Positions 17,479 to 26,050 of a DNA stretch of 64,000 nt are shown here, one piece after another. The position numbers were made by a program, and so were the translations under genes. Within the stretch, counting starts at the first letter, position 1. Each line of letters opens with the position of its first letter. The notes under the pieces were generated by a model, which did no database searches, had not been told where the DNA came from, and worked only from the letters and a program-made list of their open reading frames with translations. The stretch is from Mucilaginibacter sp. 44-25 (lineage in GTDB: Bacteria; Bacteroidota; Bacteroidia; Sphingobacteriales; Sphingobacteriaceae): assembly GCA_001898335.1 (NCBI GenBank), contig MKTS01000013.1:186001-250000 (forward strand), in the 5' to 3' direction.

Positions 17479-17520
17479 AATAGCCCGTTAAAGGTGTCTT
17501 TAACGGGCTATTTAATTTGT
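17479..17520 (+). terminator. Strong intrinsic terminator of the first glycan operon
   Basis: A perfect 15-bp stem (17479-17493 with 17498-17512) around a GTGT loop, followed by TTAATTTG. It lies 42 bp after the DUF6067 stop. Confidence 0.85.
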
Positions 17521-17704
17521 AGTCAAATGTAAGTGCGGATAAGCCCTTGCGTTATGTCGCTAAGTTTTTTTATCAATTACTAAACATACATTTCATAATA
17601 TTTTACTGTAAATAACGTAGTATAAATAACCTCTCTCTTAGCGATAGCTTACAAATGGGCAAACCATCGCTTTCCCTGCAGGCCTGTATTTAATTAAAAT
17701 CATT

Positions 17705-17944
17705 ATGAAAAAGCTAAGTATTTTTATGATCGCGGCAGGATTACTACTGATCATCTGTGGTAATGTATTTTACAAACAACATCAAAACGCGGATGATAGC
17801 GGAGGCTCTGCTTCAATAACCACATTAAATGGCAATTGGTCCGTAAAAATCCCGGCGTTTATGGGTGGCGTGGTATTCCTTTTTGGAGCGATATTTTTGT
17901 ATGTAGATGCCAATACAAAAAAGAAAAATAATGGCCTGGCCTAA
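17705..17944 (+). CDS. Small two-helix membrane protein
   Basis: A 79-aa protein with two membrane helices (about residues 4-21, LSIFMIAAGLLLIICGNV, and 50-68, FMGGVVFLFGAIFLYVDA) separated by a polar Asn/Ser/Gly-rich loop, with a Lys-rich tail. I do not recognise the family. It stands alone between two terminators. The clean hydrophobic pattern and good start support a real gene. Confidence 0.6.
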   Translation: MKKLSIFMIAAGLLLIICGNVFYKQHQNADDSGGSASITTLNGNWSVKIPAFMGGVVFLFGAIFLYVDANTKKKNNGLA

Positions 17945-18090
17945 TAGTGATACTATAGTATTTCTGTTCTGAAAGACTGAGTAGAAGTAACGAAAAAATG
18001 GATTTATGAAATGGAACATTTTAAGCTATTGTTCCCTTTTACTTAGATCCATTAAAACAGAGTCATTTTAGTCTTTACGATAATTAACAA

Positions 18091-18123
18091 AAAAACCCTT
18101 AAATAAGCTATTTAAGGGTTTTT
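18091..18123. terminator. Hairpin, probably the original tRNA-Arg terminator
   Basis: A perfect 15-bp stem (18091-18105 with 18109-18123), A-rich on the left and T-rich on the right, so it could work on either strand. It sits 14 bp from the displaced tRNA 3' fragment, just as the hairpin at 19934-19962 sits beside the intact tRNA. Confidence 0.7.
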
Positions 18124-18137
18124 CGTATCTACAGAAA

Positions 18138-18171
18138 GTACACTAAGTGATCCCGTTTGGATTCGAACCAA
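18138..18171. repeat. att-like direct repeat, left copy (tRNA 3' fragment)
   Basis: It matches 19976-20009 except at 18145 (A for C). It contains the 3' acceptor strand and T-arm of tRNA-Arg and then diverges into unrelated sequence, so it is not a functional tRNA. Confidence 0.85.
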
Positions 18172-18542
18172 TTTTTATAAATCAAAATCATGTAAGGTGC
18201 AGTTATGTGCTTACTTTTCTAAATTACTAAAAGCACAGTTTTCATGATTATTATATTGAATAATATACCAATTCTTCTGCCTATTCAATGGCACTGATGC
18301 GAATTGTGTAACTCGTTTAATTGCGCCTGAATGAGTATCTCTGTTGGCGGCTAAATTTGCACCCCTGTACTCTGCTGTTTCCTTAATAAAGCCCGGTTAA
18401 ATTTGTAATAAATGATCTTATGAAAGCAGTAGTTAATCTTAATAAGAAACAATTCAATAAATATAATTCTCGACCTAGTTTATAGCCATTTTTATTACCT
18501 AATAATTTATTTTATTAAAAGCATTGCTTGAAAGTTTTTTCC

Positions 18543-18572
18543 TTTGTCTTTTAACTTAATAATCTATATTTG
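18543..18572 (+). promoter_or_regulatory. Near-perfect promoter of the island lipoprotein gene
   Basis: TTTG (18543-18546), 18-bp spacer, TATATTTG (18565-18572): a full match to the Bacteroidota -33/-7 consensus, 18 bp before the ATG at 18591. It would transcribe the broken gene and the intact one behind it. Confidence 0.75.
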
Positions 18573-18590
18573 ATAATCTAAACATTATTC

Positions 18591-19279
18591 ATGAATCCAC
18601 ATCTACATAGAATTACCCAACTTGGAAAAGTTTTTTTCGCCCTATTCATTTTGTTAGCAGTTATACAAAGCTGTAAAAAGGGTGACAATGCTAAAACATT
18701 GACCATATTTCAAATTCAACCATATTAGATGCAAAATTATGTTATGAGGATTATTATCGGACAGTTAGTAGTAAAGGTTTAAAAAACAATAGTATTGGAA
18801 CTGATTGGAGTCAACGCTCTACTCCTGATTGGAACGCTGCTAAAACTTATCAAAGATTTGACGCAGATGTCATAGAAGCGCCACTTAATGAAAATAGCCA
18901 AATCGATATTGGCCTACAAAGTAGTAACCGATACAGAGCATCATACGATAAAAAATGGCAGAAGCTCTTTCTTAATTATTAAAAATAGTGGCGGTTACAA
19001 CGCCTACATAATGACGGTTATAGCTGATACATCCTATTTAAAAGGTGACATTAAAAAGCTAAATAATAACAGCTACAACAAAAGGGATGGTAATTTTAGT
19101 GGGGTTGTAATTTATTCAACTGTTAAAGGAAAATTTTTGACTGCGTGACTTCTGATTTGGCTCAGACGTATTCTGCAGTGTTAGCACAATACAGTATCAC
19201 ATCAACCGAACTTAACAACTTCTACGTTAAACAATTGAACTCTACTACTGATAAATTACCAACCTCTGGCTGTAATTAA
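18591..19279 (+). pseudogene. Frameshifted lipoprotein gene of unknown family
   Basis: The ATG at 18591 encodes a lipoprotein signal (ITQLGKVFFALFILLAVIQS, then C) but stops after 45 codons. Homologous-looking coding sequence continues in other frames. One frame runs from about 18700 (STILDAKLCYEDYYRTVSSK to DADVIEAPLNENSQ). A second runs from about 18888 (ILAYKVVTDTEHH, NAYIMTVIADTSYLKGDIKK). A third runs from about 19133 (DCVTSDLAQTYSAVLAQYSI to LPTSGCN) to the TAA at 19277-19279. Joining them needs about three frameshifts and gives one protein of roughly 225 aa. Sequencing error is possible but three shifts make decay likelier. The promoter is intact. Such short-lived lipoproteins are typical of Bacteroidota islands; function unknown. 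Confidence 0.7.
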
Positions 19280-19280
19280 C

Positions 19281-19703
19281 ATGAAAAAAATACTAACAAT
19301 AGTAATAATGATTCTTTCCGTAAAATTATGTTGCTATGGTCAAAATAAATTTAAGATAGATTCGGTTTACCATATTCTTCCAGAGAATAAAAGTAATTTC
19401 AATGGAAGTATTTGGAAATTTGAGTATGACGCACCGGTCATGTATGCGAAACTACAGTGCCCTTGTTTAGATAATTATGGTATGCCTGTATTCAGTTATA
19501 AACTGACAGATGAAAAAAATTATTTTGATTCCAAAGAAATCAACAAACTAAACGTAGTAGATGTAGTAGACCTCCTGATCAGATGTAAAAATGCTATAGT
19601 TTATAGGGACAAAACTGCATATGCTTTTTTTTTATTGGAACAGGTCGGTGACAAATACCTTATCCACAAAGCCAATTTGAGCAAAACCCAAATTGTAAAT
19701 TGA
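19281..19703 (+). CDS. Small exported protein of unknown function (island)
   Basis: A 140-aa protein with a signal peptide (MKKILTIVIMILSVKLCCYG, cleavage near GQ-NK). The mature part has a CPC pair (LQCPCLD) and mixed alpha/beta character (VVDVVDLLIRCKNAIVYRDK, FFLLEQVGDKYLIHKANLSK). I do not recognise it. It begins 1 bp after the stop of the lipoprotein remnant, so both were one operon from the promoter at 18543-18572. Codon use is AT-rich, unlike the flanking chromosome. Confidence 0.6.
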   Translation: MKKILTIVIMILSVKLCCYGQNKFKIDSVYHILPENKSNFNGSIWKFEYDAPVMYAKLQCPCLDNYGMPVFSYKLTDEKNYFDSKEINKLNVVDVVDLLIRCKNAIVYRDKTAYAFFLLEQVGDKYLIHKANLSKTQIVN

Positions 19704-19933
19704 CGCTTACACTCGCATCGAGTGTCATAGATACATAGTGACAGTACGGATGTTCAAAAAAAAATCAACGTAAACAAGGCGTTTTTTAGCAAAAACTAAA
19801 AGCAGACAAATCATTGAATAACAATTCATTGCATCACTTTCGAGTACCTAATTTGAAAACTCAAAACAGGTGGTCAATTAAGTTCTCATAAACGTAATTT
19901 TACAAAGGATTGGAAAGGGAATAATTAATAAAA

Positions 19934-19962
19934 AAACCTCCAAATAAATTATTTGGAGGTTT
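19934..19962 (-). terminator. Terminator downstream of tRNA-Arg, supplied by the island
   Basis: A 12-bp perfect stem (AAACCTCCAAAT with ATTTGGAGGTTT) and a 5-nt loop; read on the minus strand it is followed by T residues. It replaces the older hairpin now stranded at 18091-18123. Confidence 0.75.
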
Positions 19963-19985
19963 ACCGGTACAACATGTACACTCAG

Positions 19986-20059
<74 letters not shown>

Positions 20060-20080
20060 ATCGCGTTTTTTTTCGCGGTG

Positions 20081-20088
20081 CAAATATG
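20081..20088 (-). promoter_or_regulatory. Candidate tRNA-Arg promoter -7 box
   Basis: On the minus strand this reads CATATTTG, one base off TAnnTTTG, followed by CACC. It would start transcription about 15 nt before the tRNA. No clear -33 TTTG is seen. Confidence 0.4.
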
Positions 20089-20334
20089 CACATTTATCAG
20101 CAGCTAAACAATAGCCACATTTATAAAGCGCTGCAATACCGGGATGAAATAATTTTATCCTGCCAATTACAAAAACAGTAATATTTTAATCAAATAGTTA
20201 ACATTACCGTATAATTACAGGTTTAAAAATAAAAGTTTATAAACTGTGTATCAGTTTATTACTTTTTTAAATAAATTAGTGTTTTATTTACAATATGTTA
20301 ATCATACTTTTAGCCAATTTTTAAAACTTATTTT

Positions 20335-21195
20335 ATGATCATAATTGCTGACGGTGGCTCAACCAAAACCAATTGGTGCTTAGTTACCGAAGATGGTAAA
20401 AAGGTGTATTTCAATACTGAAGGTTACAACCCGTACTTTTCTAATACAGAATACATTATTCAATCGTTAAATGAGAGCCTGCCTACTGACCTTGAAAAGG
20501 ATAACATTACTGAAGTAAACTACTATGGCGCAGGCTGCTCAACTCCGGAAATGCGCAAGGTAGTAGAAGATGCCATGCAAGCGGTTTTCACAAAATCAAA
20601 AGTAAACATAGGTCACGATCTGCTGGCAGCAGCAAGGGCCCTGCTGGGAAATACTGAAGGTTTTGCCGCAATATTAGGTACAGGTACCAATACCTGCCTT
20701 TATAATGGCCGCGAGATCACGCATAACATTGATTCCGGTGCTTATATCCTTGGCGACGAGGGTAGCGGTTGCTACATAGGCAAAAAATTATTGATCGATT
20801 ACCTGCGTGGTTATATGCCCGAAGCTGTGCGTAAAATATTCTGGGAAGAATTTAAACTCACTCCAGATGATATTAACGAGATTGTTTACACACAGCCGCG
20901 TGCTAACCGTTTTTGCGCAAGCTTCAGCAAGTTTGTTTATGATAACAACGTAAACATCGAATATTCGCGTAACCTGGTACGCACTTCATTTGAAGACTTC
21001 TTTAGAAACCTGGTTACCCACTACCCCGATTATCAGAAATACACATTCAACTGTATCGGTTCTGTAGGTTACAACTTCCGCAATGTGCTGGAAGAAGTAG
21101 CGGTAGAGAATGGCATGAAAGTAGGTAACATCATCCGCTCTCCTATAGATAACCTGGTAAAATATCACCTGGAGTTGGCACCAAGCCAGGCGTAA
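20335..21195 (+). CDS. BadF/BadG/BcrA-type (N-acetylglucosamine kinase-like) ATPase
   Basis: A 286-aa ASKHA-fold kinase. The phosphate-1 loop is intact (IIIADGGSTKTNWCL, D6). The catalytic Asp is D95 (NIGHDLLAA), phosphate-2 is ILGTGTNTCLYNG, and LGDEGSGCYIG forms the adenosine/sugar region. The family includes eukaryotic-type GlcNAc kinases and archaeal/bacterial sugar kinases, and a GlcNAc or glucose substrate is the usual guess in Bacteroidota. It stands alone before a strong terminator, near pfkA-gap and close to a second, degenerate paralogue (23140-23988) that keeps D95 at the same position. It probably feeds the glycolytic genes. Confidence 0.85.
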   Translation: MIIIADGGSTKTNWCLVTEDGKKVYFNTEGYNPYFSNTEYIIQSLNESLPTDLEKDNITEVNYYGAGCSTPEMRKVVEDAMQAVFTKSKVNIGHDLLAAARALLGNTEGFAAILGTGTNTCLYNGREITHNIDSGAYILGDEGSGCYIGKKLLIDYLRGYMPEAVRKIFWEEFKLTPDDINEIVYTQPRANRFCASFSKFVYDNNVNIEYSRNLVRTSFEDFFRNLVTHYPDYQKYTFNCIGSVGYNFRNVLEEVAVENGMKVGNIIRSPIDNLVKYHLELAPSQA

Positions 21196-21245
21196 ATTTG
21201 GAAACAAGATAATAAGAGTCAAGAATCAAGATTCTAATCATAAAC

Positions 21246-21279
21246 AAAGGGCCGCATGTGATGAACATGCGGCCCTTTT
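21246..21279 (+). terminator. Strong terminator after the sugar kinase
   Basis: A 14-bp perfect GC-rich stem (21246-21259 with 21265-21278), 5-nt loop, then TTAATT. On the minus strand it also follows the 3' end of the NUDIX gene, so it may serve both. Confidence 0.85.
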
Positions 21280-21334
21280 TAATTCTTTGTCTTGTCTCTT
21301 AATTCTTGATTCTTAAATCTTGATTCTCTTCAAA

Positions 21335-22030
21335 CTATCCTTCCACGCTCAGTTCATTCTGGAATATCTTGGTGTATTTGCGGCGGTCGAACTTATAAAG
21401 TTTGGCAGCCCTGTATGATACACCTTTTTGCTTTTCATCCAGCTCTTTAAGGAACCCATAACTCAGCATTTTCTTACGGAAGTTACGCTTATCAAGTTTT
21501 TTGTTCAAAACAGCCTCGTACAGCGATTGTAGCTGCGTAAGTGTAAATTTCTCCGGTAAAAGCTCAAACGCAATTGGCTGATAGTTTAAACGGCGGCGTA
21601 ATTTGTTAAAGCCTGTCTGGAATATCTCGCTATGGTCAAAAGCCAGTTTAGGTAATTCATTAACCGGGTGCCAGAAAGCGCTTTTGGCATATTGGGTAAT
21701 AGGCTTTAGTTCTTTTTGTCCATTAATGCGGATGAGGGCATAATAAGCTACCGTGATCACACGTCCTTGCGGGTGGCGGTTAACCTCGCCAAAAGTATGA
21801 AACTGTTGCATATGCAGATCCCGCAGGCCTGTAAGCTCATAAAGGATACGTTCGGCAGCGTTATCAATACTTTCGTCCTGCTCAACAATATAGCCGGGCA
21901 ACGCGAGCCAGTCTTTATAAGGCTCCTCGTTACGCTCAATAAGTAATATCTTCAGTTCTCCCGCTTCAAAGCCAAAAATGACACAGTCGACAGAAAAAAC
22001 CGAATTAAATGTTGGTAACTTTGTTTCCAA
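21335..22030 (-). CDS. NUDIX-fold transcriptional regulator (NrtR/AraR-like)
   Basis: A 231-aa protein with an N-terminal NUDIX domain (about 10-140; SVDCVIFGFEAGELKILLIE, WLALPGYIVEQDESIDNAAE) and a C-terminal winged helix (about 150-225; LPEKFTLTQLQSLYEAVLNK, FRKKMLSYGFLKELDEKQKG). The Nudix box is degenerate: the REUXEE core reads RILYEL, lacking two of its catalytic Glu residues. This fits the ligand-sensing, non-hydrolytic NrtR-type regulators, which in Bacteroidota often control sugar or NAD genes. It is divergent from pfkA with a 125-bp gap, making pfkA-kinase-gap a plausible target. No operator was identified. Confidence 0.88.
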   Translation of the reverse strand: METKLPTFNSVFSVDCVIFGFEAGELKILLIERNEEPYKDWLALPGYIVEQDESIDNAAERILYELTGLRDLHMQQFHTFGEVNRHPQGRVITVAYYALIRINGQKELKPITQYAKSAFWHPVNELPKLAFDHSEIFQTGFNKLRRRLNYQPIAFELLPEKFTLTQLQSLYEAVLNKKLDKRNFRKKMLSYGFLKELDEKQKGVSYRAAKLYKFDRRKYTKIFQNELSVEG

Positions 22031-22155
22031 TGGATCGGAATATTTAGGTTTATTGGCCTAATATAAATCTTATATCTTATTGTAAAAATAAAAAATAAAT
22101 TTAATGGTGTAAATCTCACACAGTATATTCGCACCTACAATTTACTTGGGCAAAG

Positions 22156-23139
22156 ATGCAGAAAATTTCAAAGATCGCAGTTCTTACATCAGGTGGCGAT
22201 GCCCCGGGCATGAATCCTTGTATAAGAGCTGTAGTACGTACCGCAATTTACAATGGCCTGCGCGTAGCAGGCGTTCGCCAGGGTTACCAGGGGCTTATTG
22301 ACAATAACATGTACGATATGGATCCCCGCTCGGTAAGTAACATCCTTAACCTGGGCGGTACTATTCTTAAAACAGCCAGGTGCCTGCCTTTCCGTACCGA
22401 AGAAGGTATGGAAACCGCATACCAGAACCTTAAAGCAAACGGCATTGATGGTTTGGTAGTAATAGGCGGCGACGGTACGTTTACAGGCGCTTTACGCTTT
22501 TCTAAAAAATACCCGGATATTGCTGTAATTGGCGTACCGGGCACTATTGATAATGACCTTTACGGCTCAACTTACACCCTTGGTTTTGATACTGCTACCA
22601 ATACGGTAATTGAGGCCATTGACAAGATACGCGATACTGCCGACGCGCATGACCGCTTATTTTTTATCGAGGTGATGGGCCGCGACTCGGGTGCTATTGC
22701 CTTGCGTGCAGGTATCTCCTGCGGAGCGGAAGCTATTTTATTGCCCGAACGCGATACCGCTATTGATACACTGATAGAAAACCTGAAAGCCGGGCAGTAC
22801 AATAAAAAGTCATCGAGCATTGTAATTGTTGCCGAAGGCGACAAGCGCGGCGCTTATGACCTTGCCGAGGCGGTAAGGAAGCAGATAAAGTTTTACGATA
22901 TAAAAGTTACTATATTAGGCCACCTGCAGCGTGGCGGCAGCCCATCGGCGTTTGACCGTATTTTGGGCAGCAGGCTTGGCTTTGCTGCGGTAAACGCCCT
23001 CATTAAGGGCGAAACACAGAAAATGGTGGGCCTGGAAGCTAATCACATCAAGCTAACCGACCTGGAGGAAGCTTTAACACAGCACCAGTTTAAGTTGGAA
23101 GATGACCTCATGCAGATGGCCGACATACTATCGATATAA
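22156..23139 (+). CDS. pfkA: ATP-dependent 6-phosphofructokinase
   Basis: Phosphorylates fructose-6-phosphate to fructose-1,6-bisphosphate. The 327-aa product is the standard bacterial PfkA length. It has the ATP loop LTSGGDAPGMN, GGDGTF (Gly, not Asp, at the ATP/PPi-deciding position, hence ATP-type) and catalytic GTIDNDLYGS with base D132. The F6P loops FFIEVMGRDSG and VTILGHLQRGGSPSAFDR are also visible. The stop is directly followed by the ATG of the degenerate kinase paralogue (no gap), and gap follows, so the three form one operon. Confidence 0.96.
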   Translation: MQKISKIAVLTSGGDAPGMNPCIRAVVRTAIYNGLRVAGVRQGYQGLIDNNMYDMDPRSVSNILNLGGTILKTARCLPFRTEEGMETAYQNLKANGIDGLVVIGGDGTFTGALRFSKKYPDIAVIGVPGTIDNDLYGSTYTLGFDTATNTVIEAIDKIRDTADAHDRLFFIEVMGRDSGAIALRAGISCGAEAILLPERDTAIDTLIENLKAGQYNKKSSSIVIVAEGDKRGAYDLAEAVRKQIKFYDIKVTILGHLQRGGSPSAFDRILGSRLGFAAVNALIKGETQKMVGLEANHIKLTDLEEALTQHQFKLEDDLMQMADILSI

Positions 23140-24989
<1,850 letters not shown>

Positions 24990-25010
24990 GTTTTAAACCA
25001 CTTTATAAGA

Positions 25011-25041
25011 AAGCGCCCCGCAATTGCGGGGCGCTTTTGTT
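25011..25041 (+). terminator. Terminator of the pfkA-gap operon
   Basis: AAGCGCCCCGCAA/TTGCGGGGCGCTT is a perfect 26-bp palindrome (25011-25036) followed by TTGTTTTT. Confidence 0.9.
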
Positions 25042-25089
25042 TTTACAGTCACCAAAACATTCTTCCCTTTCTCCTGCTTTTATAGGACG

Positions 25090-25968
25090 ATGAAAGACAT
25101 TGTTAAACACTTTAAGGTTACTGATCCCGAAAACTTCTCACTGGAAGATTTTAGTACAGATGATACACTTGGCTATAAAAAACACAAAGCTGAAGATATA
25201 CTGCAGCAACTGATAGCGGAAACTGCCACACTGCAAACAGAACTTTACGCGGCCAAGAGTAAGTCTTTGTTGATCATCTTTCAGGCGATGGACGCGGCGG
25301 GTAAAGACAGCGCCATCGCGCATACCATGTCAGGCCTTAATCCGCAGGGCTGCCAGGTATTTAGCTTTAAGCAACCCAGCGCGGAAGATTATGAACATGA
25401 TTTTCTGTGGCGCCATTACAAGGCGCTTCCTGAACGTGGGCGTATAGGCATACACAACCGTTCTCATTACGAGAATGTACTGGTAACCAAGGTCCATCCT
25501 GAGTTTATATTGAAAGAAAATTTGCCGGGTATAACCGATGTTAAGGACATAGGCCATCATTTTTGGGAACACCGGTACGAAAGTATACGCGACTTTGAAA
25601 AGCATCTTTATCGCCAGGGAACGGTGATCATCAAATTTTTCCTTTATTTATCAAAGAAAGAACAGAAAAAGCGTTTTCTTGATCGTATCAATGAACCGGA
25701 TAAAAACTGGAAATTTGCGGGTAATGACATAAAAGAGCGCGAACGTTGGCCCGATTATATGAAAGCTTACCAAAAGGCCATAAGGGAAACCAGCACCCCT
25801 CATTGCCCCTGGTATGTGATACCTGCCGATAAGAAATGGTTTACAAGGATAGCCATATCAACCATTATACTACATACCCTAAAAGAACTAAAGCTGGATT
25901 ACCCGGCTTTACCCAAAAAGGAGGAAGTGCAACTGAAAGAAGCTAAGCAGTTGTTGAAAAGAGAATAA
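25090..25968 (+). CDS. Polyphosphate kinase 2 family protein
   Basis: PPK2 enzymes transfer phosphate between polyphosphate and nucleotides. From the ATG at 25090 the product is 292 aa; an earlier in-frame start would run through the gap terminator and is rejected. Seen are Walker A (FQAMDAAGKDSAIAHTMSGL, about 66-85), the following QPSAEDYEHDFLWRHYKALP, the lid/Arg region (GIHNRSHYENVLVTKVHP) and FLYLSKKEQKKRFLDRI near the C-terminal part. Single-domain PPK2 of this size usually phosphorylates NMP and/or NDP; the subclass is not decided. It probably has its own promoter in the short gap after the terminator. Confidence 0.93.
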   Translation: MKDIVKHFKVTDPENFSLEDFSTDDTLGYKKHKAEDILQQLIAETATLQTELYAAKSKSLLIIFQAMDAAGKDSAIAHTMSGLNPQGCQVFSFKQPSAEDYEHDFLWRHYKALPERGRIGIHNRSHYENVLVTKVHPEFILKENLPGITDVKDIGHHFWEHRYESIRDFEKHLYRQGTVIIKFFLYLSKKEQKKRFLDRINEPDKNWKFAGNDIKERERWPDYMKAYQKAIRETSTPHCPWYVIPADKKWFTRIAISTIILHTLKELKLDYPALPKKEEVQLKEAKQLLKRE

Positions 25969-25980
25969 CTTTAAAATAAT

Positions 25981-26005
25981 AAAACCGGCCTTTTGAGCCG
26001 GTTTT
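25981..26005. terminator. Bidirectional terminator between ppk2 and the receptor gene
   Basis: AAAACCGGC (25981-25989) and GCCGGTTTT (25997-26005) form a 9-bp stem flanked by A and T runs, between two convergent genes. Confidence 0.85.
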
Positions 26006-26050
26006 GTATGATGATAGGTCTAAAATAATATCCGGTTATTATAGCTTTTA

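Larger units (their letters stand above)
17945..18590. other. Gene-free AT-rich stretch crossing the left edge of the mini-island
   Basis: It holds the hairpin at 18091-18123, the tRNA 3'-end copy at 18138-18171, and beyond it about 420 bp of AT-rich DNA. In the latter are two isolated TAnnTTTG boxes (TAAATTTG at 18352 and 18398) and a 21-codon ORF (MKAVVNLNKKQFNKYNSRPS, from 18421). I cannot support that ORF as a gene; it may be a remnant. Confidence 0.5.

Noticed and set aside
18148..18171. A second tRNA-Arg gene
   Set aside because: Only the 3' acceptor strand and T-arm are present; the rest diverges at once, so it is a fragment.
18352..18405. Two TAAATTTG boxes as promoters of an island integrase
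   Set aside because: No -33 element at the right distance and no substantial open frame follows; kept only as part of the intergenic description.
21205..21332. Repeated AAGAATCAAGATTC-like words around the terminator at 21246
   Set aside because: They form short imperfect AT-rich repeats on both sides; no larger structure or coding meaning is visible, though an intergenic repeat family is possible.
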